A stretch of DNA of 45,389 nt. Source: Lentisphaerota bacterium (lineage in GTDB: Bacteria > Verrucomicrobiota > Lentisphaeria > Victivallales > Victivallaceae). The notes below the pieces were generated by a model. It was not told where the DNA came from. It ran no database searches and was given only the letters and a program-made list of their open reading frames with translations. Shown one piece after another: positions 40,478 through 45,389 of the stretch. The translations under genes and the position numbers were made by a program. The DNA lies in assembly GCA_015061545.1 (NCBI GenBank), contig SUWJ01000018.1:1-45389 (forward strand). The letters are read 5' to 3'. Numbering within the stretch: the first letter of the stretch is position 1; the number at the start of each line of letters is the position of its first letter.

Positions 40478-40492
40478 AATAGTTAAACTATT
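40478..40492. promoter_or_regulatory. 15-bp palindrome AATAGTT-A-AACTATT, candidate MarR operator
   Basis: Perfect seven-base arms around one base, covering the expected start of transcription of the marR-RND operon. The TAGTT..AACTA shape is typical for MarR-family autorepression sites. Confidence 0.65.
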
Positions 40493-40540
40493 TTACGGAT
40501 TAACATTTTAATAACATAAATAAAACGAACAGGAGTAAAA

Positions 40541-41005
40541 TTGAATCCCCAATCAGTCAACGATTATGAAACTGTCTGGCGGCACTTGATGCGTTTGGCC
40601 GACCGTCTGGGAGATTCGGGCAAAAGCGATCTGCCCAACCGTCTGCCGCTTTCCCAGCTGCGGGTTGTAGGGGTGATCTATGACCACAATCAAGATGGCA
40701 TAATGCTTAAAGAAGTTGCCGATATTCTTAAATTGACTCCGGGCGCGATTTCCCAGACCGTAGATATTCTGGTGCGGGAAAATCTTATTGAGCGGACGAC
40801 CAGTCCGACCGACCGCCGTGCCATTCTGCTGCGGCCGACGCCCAGCGGTCTGCGGCTCAAGGAGCAGCATACCAGCGAGTTGGTGGCAACTATGCAAAAG
40901 ATCTCCGCCAGCATATCCAATGAAGATTTCGCCATTTTCTCAAAAGTTCTTGCCCACTTGCTGGAACAAATGAATAAATTGAAAAACAAAAATAACAAAC
41001 AATAA
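40541..41005 (+). CDS. MarR-family transcriptional repressor of the RND pump
   Basis: 154 residues from a TTG at 40541, with AGGAG five bases before it. The winged helix is at about 55-115 (DGIMLKEVADILKLTPGAISQTVDILVRENLIERTTSPTDRRAILLRPTPSG), with the wing motif D-R-R preserved; flanking helices form the dimer. MarR proteins bind a palindrome and release it when a small ligand such as a phenol or bile salt binds. The operator candidate at 40478-40492 and the RND genes 25 bases downstream make it the local repressor. The ligand is unknown. Confidence 0.9.
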   Translation: MNPQSVNDYETVWRHLMRLADRLGDSGKSDLPNRLPLSQLRVVGVIYDHNQDGIMLKEVADILKLTPGAISQTVDILVRENLIERTTSPTDRRAILLRPTPSGLRLKEQHTSELVATMQKISASISNEDFAIFSKVLAHLLEQMNKLKNKNNKQ

Positions 41006-41030
41006 TAAAATCAGCCCAAGGAGGTTACTT

Positions 41031-42116
41031 ATGAAAAAAATGCTGCTTATTTCCGCCTGCGGAGCAATGCTCTGCAGCGCCGCAGTTGCCGCACCGCAGG
41101 GTGCACCCAAACCAACTGTGATTACCGGTAAAGTCGTTTCGGTGGACAATGTGGAACACCGCCGTTACTCAGGTTTGATCACCGCGCCTGCGGTCGTCAA
41201 CCTTATGCCCCGCGTTTCGGGTGAACTCTTGAGTGTTGGATTCAAAAACGGTGATTATATCAAAAAAGGTCAGACGCTTTATACCTTTGACGCTATCCGT
41301 TATCAGGCGGCGGTCAAAAGTGCCGAAGCCAAAATTGCCGAATGCAAAGCCCATTTGACTTATGCTCAAAACAACTATTCGCGTACCAATCAGCTGCACG
41401 CCAGTCAGGCGGCGAGTAAGGACTCGCTGGAAAACACTCTGAGTGCCCTCGAAGCGTACAAGTCGGCAATGCTGGCGGCGGAAGCGGCTCTGATCACCGC
41501 CAAAGATGACCTTAAAAATACTGTTATTGTTGCGCCGATGGACGGAGTGATCGGGGTGACCAATTTTACTGAAGGCAACTATATAACCCCCGCTTCGGGC
41601 GTACTTGCCACCATTAATCAGGTCAGCCCCATACGGGTAAGATTTGCCATGAGCAACCGGGACTTCCTGCAGATGTTCGGCAATATGGAAAATCTGAAGA
41701 AAGAAGCCCGCATCGCTTTGCGGCTGGCTGATGACAGTATGTTTGAAGAAATCGGTAAAGTCGAATTTATCGACAACAATGCCAATGTGCGTACCGATAC
41801 AATTCAGATCTATGCCGAGTTTCCCAACCGCAGCAAAAAACTGCTGCCCGGTTCTACTGTTTCGGTAATGCTGGATCGCAAAGTCGGTTCTCAGCGTCCC
41901 GCCGTGGTGCCTTCGGCAATCATGCACGACAGCAAATCCAGCTATGTCTATGTGCTGGATAAAGAAAATAAGGCTTTCCGCCGCGATGTGGTTCTCGGCA
42001 GCGCCAGCGGCAAATATATCATTATCGAAAAAGGTTTGAAAGCAGGCGAAACAGTCGTTACCGACGGCACTCACAAAGTCCGCCCGGGAACGGCGGTGGA
42101 AGTTGCCGGTAAATAA
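41031..42116 (+). CDS. RND efflux periplasmic adaptor (membrane fusion protein)
   Basis: 361 residues with an AAGGAGGT ribosome-binding site. A signal peptide (about 1-20, ..LCSAAVAAPQ) has no lipobox, unlike AcrA. The adaptor layout is complete: lipoyl half (LMPRVSGELLSVGFKNGDYIKKGQTLYTFD), alpha-hairpin (about 90-155, KSAEAKIAECKAHLTYAQNN..), second lipoyl half (APMDGVIGVTNFTEGNYITP), beta barrel and membrane-proximal part (KGLKAGETVVTDGTHKVRPG). It links the inner-membrane pump encoded 17 bases downstream to an outer-membrane channel. No TolC-type gene is present in the window. Confidence 0.92.
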   Translation: MKKMLLISACGAMLCSAAVAAPQGAPKPTVITGKVVSVDNVEHRRYSGLITAPAVVNLMPRVSGELLSVGFKNGDYIKKGQTLYTFDAIRYQAAVKSAEAKIAECKAHLTYAQNNYSRTNQLHASQAASKDSLENTLSALEAYKSAMLAAEAALITAKDDLKNTVIVAPMDGVIGVTNFTEGNYITPASGVLATINQVSPIRVRFAMSNRDFLQMFGNMENLKKEARIALRLADDSMFEEIGKVEFIDNNANVRTDTIQIYAEFPNRSKKLLPGSTVSVMLDRKVGSQRPAVVPSAIMHDSKSSYVYVLDKENKAFRRDVVLGSASGKYIIIEKGLKAGETVVTDGTHKVRPGTAVEVAGK

Positions 42117-42133
42117 GGGAGCTTTGCAGCAAG

Positions 42134-45100
42134 ATGTTTTCCAAGATATTTATTGACCGCCCCCGCTTTGCGATGGTCATCAGCATTATATTTGTGCTGG
42201 CGGGGATCATGGCAGTAACCAAACTGCCGGTAGCGGAATATCCTGAAATCGCCCCGCCGCAGATTTCGGTATCCACAACTTATCCGGGCGCCAGCGCCAG
42301 CGTGATCGCTGATACGGTGGCTATTCCGATCGAAGACGAACTCAACGCTGTTGACGATTTGCTCTATTTTTCCAGTACCTGTGACAACCTGGGCTTCTAC
42401 AGCTGCTCGGTAACATTCAAAAGCGGTACGGATTCGGATATGGCAATGGTCAACGTGCAGAACGCACTTAAACGCGCCGAACCCAAACTGCCCGAAGACG
42501 TGAAGCGTATCGGGGTGTCTGTAGATAAACGTACTGCCGATATGCTGGCGGTGTTTGTGTTCAATACCGACAAAACCAATATGTCGGTCATCGAGCTGAA
42601 CAACTATGTAAACACCACCGTCAAAGACCCGCTGACCCGTATTGACGGGGTGGCAGCGGTGGAAGTCATGTCGGCGCAGGTTTACAGTATGCGTGTATGG
42701 CTCGATCCGATCCGCATGGCGGGTTTGAGTGTATCCACCGGCGAAATCACCGCCGCCATCCAATCCCAGAACGTCCAGGCTGCAGCCGGTACGATCGGTT
42801 CGGAAAACTCCAGCGACTATCTGGAATATAAGCTCAACGTTCAGGGCCGTTTGAAGAGCGCCGAAGAATTCGGCAATATCGTTATCCGCAACGACGGCAA
42901 CGGCAATCTTATCCGCCTCAAGGATATAGCCAGAGTGGAACTCGGCAGCAAGGATTACGCCGGTAAAGGCTGGTTCAACAACGGTGAAGCAGTCGGTATG
43001 ATGATCTACCGTTCCAGCGACGCCAACGCGCTTAAAACCGTGGAACAGGTCAAGGCAACCATCGAAGAGATGTCCAAGCGCTTTCCGCAAGGCGTAGGCT
43101 ATACAACAGCTTATGACCCGACCGAATTTATCGTTATTTCGCTGGAAGAAATCATCATAACTCTGGTAGTGGCGCTGCTGCTGGTGGTGGTTATTACCTG
43201 GGTATTTTTGCAGGATTGGCGCGCAACGCTGATCCCATCGGTGGCAATTCCGGTGTCGCTGATGGCCACGTTCCCTGTGATGCTGGCGCTGGGCTACAGT
43301 ATCAACGTACTGACCATGTTCGGGTTGATTCTGGTAGTCGGTTCACTCTGCGACGATGCTATTGTGGTGGTGGAAAACTGTCAGGCGCTTATGCAGCGCG
43401 AAAAACTCTCCGCTAAAGATGCAGCGCTGAAAAGTATGCAGCAGATCACGGGGGCGATCATCGCCACCACGCTGGTCACGGTTGCCTGTTACGCGCCGCT
43501 GGCATTTTACGGCGGTATGGTCGGAACGATCTATATGCAGTTTGCAGTTACCATGTGTATCTCGCTGTGCTTCTCGACGGTGGTGGCTATGACGCTGAGT
43601 CCGGCGCTGTGCGCACTTTTGCTGCGTCCGCCGGCAGAAAAACCCGGTGTGATCTATATGCCGTTCAACTTTGTGCTGGATCTCTCCCGCTCGGTCTATC
43701 TCTTCGGGGTAAAACTGCTGGTGCGCAGAGCCATACTGACTCTGATCCTCTTTGCCGCAGTTCTGGCGGGTATCTGGATGATGAACAAACAGATCCTCAG
43801 CAGCTTCCTGCCGACTGAAGATAAAGGTGCTATTCTGGTCAATATCGACCTGCCGCCGGGGGCAACGCTGGCGCGTACCGAACAGGCGCTGTTTGAGTTC
43901 CGCGACAAGGTTCTGGAGATCGACGGTGTCAGCAGCGTACTGATCGGATCGGGGTTCAGTATTCTTTCGGGCCGCAGCGAAAACGCGGGGATCGCAATCA
44001 TCAAACTTGACCATTGGGATCAGCGTACCACCCCCGACAAGAGTCTGAGTGCAATGAATATGAAGATCCAGCAGGTAGCAAGTACTGTAGCCGCTGCCCA
44101 GATCCTCTGCTTTACCCCCCCTGCCATTATGGGGCTGGGTGCTACAGGCGGAGCGACCTTTATGCTGGCGGGCGAAGGCGATATTCAGCCGCAGGCGCTG
44201 TTCGATCAGGCTATGGATACAGCGGGCAAGATCTCTGCCGATCCTAAAACCCTTTATGCGATCACCACCTACAACGCCAGTACGCCGCAGCTGTATCTGG
44301 ATATTGACCGCGATAAGGCTGAAACGCTGGGGCTGACCGCCAGCAATATTTATTCGAGCTTGCAGAGTCAGCTGGCGAGTTTCTACGTCAACGACTTCAA
44401 CATTCTCGGCAACAGCTTCTATGTTAAAATCCAGGCCGATGCGGAAAACCGTTCGTCGATTGATGACCTGAAAAATATTCAGATCCGCAACAATTCCGGC
44501 GAGATGGTGCCGTTAAGTTCGGTCGGCAAGTTGAGCTTTATGGTCGGTCCGCGCCGTATCCAGCGCTTCAACAAACTTACGTCGGCAGAAATGAACGTAC
44601 AGGCCAAGCCGGGTGTATCCACCGGGGACTTGATCCAGATCATCGAAAAGATCGAACTGCCCCGCGAATACAAGGTGGAATGGACCGGTATGAGTTTCCA
44701 GGAAAAGGAAAACGAAGGTCAGCTGGGTAAGCTTATGATGCTGGCGATTATCTTTGCCTACCTCTTTTTGGTGGCGCAGTACGAATCCTGGACCATTCCG
44801 ATTCCTGTGATGATGGCGGTGGCGTTCTCCAGTTTGGGCGCATTGATCGGATTGTGGCTGACCGGCGAAACCATGAGTATTTACGCCCAGCTGGGGATGG
44901 TTATGTTGATCGGGCTTACCGCCAAGAACGCGATTCTGATGGTGGAATTTTCCAAGCAGGAACGTGAAAACGGCGCCTCGATCTACGAAGCGGCGATCCG
45001 CGGCGGCAACCTGCGTTACCGTGCGGTGCTGATGACTGCATGGAGCTTCCTCTTCGGCGTGTTCCCGCTGGTAATCGCCAGCGGCGCAGGTGCGGCGAGC

Positions 45101-45265
45101 CGTCAGGCGATCGGTATAACCACCTTCTCGGGTATGCTGCTGGCAACGGTGGTCGGGATCGTGTTTACGCCCGCGCTGTACGCGGCGTGTCAGCGTTTCC
45201 GTGAATTCGTCAAATATCGGGTCCTGCGGTTGAAAATGCCCGAAAATCTGAAGCCGCAGCAATAA
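42134..45265 (+). CDS. RND multidrug efflux pump, HAE-1 (AcrB-like) family
   Basis: 1043 residues, the normal length for AcrB-type pumps (about 1050). Twelve membrane segments with two large periplasmic loops. The proton-relay residues are present: the paired Asp in GSLCDDAIVVVEN (fourth helix) and the Lys in GLTAKNAILMVEFSKQ (tenth helix). The N-terminal FIDRPRFAMVISIIFVLAGI and the AEYPEIAPPQISVSTTYPGA segment are typical. It forms a trimer driven by proton entry and should expel drugs, bile salts or other amphiphiles; the substrate range cannot be read from sequence. Third gene of the marR operon; a 12-base gap from GGGAG to the ATG makes its ribosome-binding site weak. Confidence 0.95.
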   Translation: MFSKIFIDRPRFAMVISIIFVLAGIMAVTKLPVAEYPEIAPPQISVSTTYPGASASVIADTVAIPIEDELNAVDDLLYFSSTCDNLGFYSCSVTFKSGTDSDMAMVNVQNALKRAEPKLPEDVKRIGVSVDKRTADMLAVFVFNTDKTNMSVIELNNYVNTTVKDPLTRIDGVAAVEVMSAQVYSMRVWLDPIRMAGLSVSTGEITAAIQSQNVQAAAGTIGSENSSDYLEYKLNVQGRLKSAEEFGNIVIRNDGNGNLIRLKDIARVELGSKDYAGKGWFNNGEAVGMMIYRSSDANALKTVEQVKATIEEMSKRFPQGVGYTTAYDPTEFIVISLEEIIITLVVALLLVVVITWVFLQDWRATLIPSVAIPVSLMATFPVMLALGYSINVLTMFGLILVVGSLCDDAIVVVENCQALMQREKLSAKDAALKSMQQITGAIIATTLVTVACYAPLAFYGGMVGTIYMQFAVTMCISLCFSTVVAMTLSPALCALLLRPPAEKPGVIYMPFNFVLDLSRSVYLFGVKLLVRRAILTLILFAAVLAGIWMMNKQILSSFLPTEDKGAILVNIDLPPGATLARTEQALFEFRDKVLEIDGVSSVLIGSGFSILSGRSENAGIAIIKLDHWDQRTTPDKSLSAMNMKIQQVASTVAAAQILCFTPPAIMGLGATGGATFMLAGEGDIQPQALFDQAMDTAGKISADPKTLYAITTYNASTPQLYLDIDRDKAETLGLTASNIYSSLQSQLASFYVNDFNILGNSFYVKIQADAENRSSIDDLKNIQIRNNSGEMVPLSSVGKLSFMVGPRRIQRFNKLTSAEMNVQAKPGVSTGDLIQIIEKIELPREYKVEWTGMSFQEKENEGQLGKLMMLAIIFAYLFLVAQYESWTIPIPVMMAVAFSSLGALIGLWLTGETMSIYAQLGMVMLIGLTAKNAILMVEFSKQERENGASIYEAAIRGGNLRYRAVLMTAWSFLFGVFPLVIASGAGAASRQAIGITTFSGMLLATVVGIVFTPALYAACQRFREFVKYRVLRLKMPENLKPQQ

Positions 45266-45310
45266 ACTATTGCAGCAATAAAACCCCAAGGGGGTGTTGC
45301 AAAACTGTTT

Positions 45311-45352
45311 TGTGGGGAAGAAACCTTTTTGAAAAAAGGTTTCTTCCCCACA
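45311..45352. repeat. Perfect 20-bp hairpin with two-base loop
   Basis: TGTGGGGAAGAAACCTTTTT (45311-45330) pairs without a mismatch with 45333-45352. It is 45 bases after the pump gene and could end its transcript, but no T-run follows. Directly before it, ACCCC-AA-GGGGGT forms a small second hairpin. The remainder to the window end has no gene. Confidence 0.65.
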
Positions 45353-45389
45353 CCCCATTTTCCAAAAACTTTCACCGGAATTGCTTTTA

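Overview
The window reads as a chromosome segment from a Gram-negative, saccharolytic bacterium of the PVC superphylum, most likely a Lentisphaerota (Victivallis-like) anaerobe. This placement is inference. It rests on a very large secreted LamG/glycosidase-like protein, an L-fucose isomerase beside an AraC regulator, two large cytoplasmic glycosidase-like proteins, a Ser/Thr kinase with an N-terminal zinc ribbon, an RND efflux pair and an anaerobe-type flavin/iron-sulfur transhydrogenase operon. No rRNA, tRNA, CRISPR array or transposase gene was seen.

Bases 1-4938 (+): a tight run of ten genes, the first cut by the window edge. Nearly all encode small unrecognised proteins with one to four membrane segments; the run ends in a DUF1963 (YwqG-like) protein. 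Three of them share an SP(D/C)GK motif. The segment looks more AT-rich than what follows. Bases 4939-5400 hold no gene but carry inverted repeats and an MraZ-box-like array. Bases 5401-7925 (+): mraZ, a 76-residue FtsL-like protein and a DEAD-box RNA helicase under its own promoter; the usual rsmH after mraZ is missing. Bases 8045-12222 (+): a consensus sigma-70 promoter, a 12-bp palindrome and a 1346-residue secreted protein.

Bases 12363-14530 (-): a DtxR-family metal regulator and trigger factor, each with its own promoter and terminator. Bases 14826-16232 (+): a membrane-bound processive family 2 glycosyltransferase. Bases 16441-26587 (-): a long same-strand train read in the order PstS-like binding protein, Ser/Thr kinase, metallophosphoesterase, KtrB, KtrA, PurM, AI-2E-type exporter and a BamE-like lipoprotein.

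Bases 26709-31148 (+): a three-gene operon (NuoE-like, NuoF-like and a NuoG-N-terminus/GltD fusion) that best fits an Stn-type electron-bifurcating NADH/NADP/ferredoxin transhydrogenase, closed by a strong terminator. Bases 31219-33878: a divergent araC-type regulator and fucI, with two identical 10-bp operator half-sites 21 bp apart beside the fucI promoter. Bases 34013-34534 (-): an unknown protein. Bases 34587-35217: a non-coding element bounded by inverted repeats and filled by two tandem copies of a 261-bp unit. Bases 35212-40329 (-): a two-gene operon of cytoplasmic glycosidase-like proteins. Bases 40449-45265 (+): a MarR regulator, an RND adaptor and an RND pump, with a palindromic operator on the promoter. 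The window closes with a perfect 20-bp hairpin.

The parts suggest a gut-type sugar degrader: polysaccharide or glycoprotein glycans are handled by the secreted and cytoplasmic glycosidase-like proteins, fucose is isomerised by FucI, and fermentative redox balance is handled by the Stn-like complex. Nothing in the window by itself proves these links. The best candidates for undescribed biology are the small-membrane-protein cluster, the repeat element at 34587-35217 and the two glycosidase-like proteins next to it.
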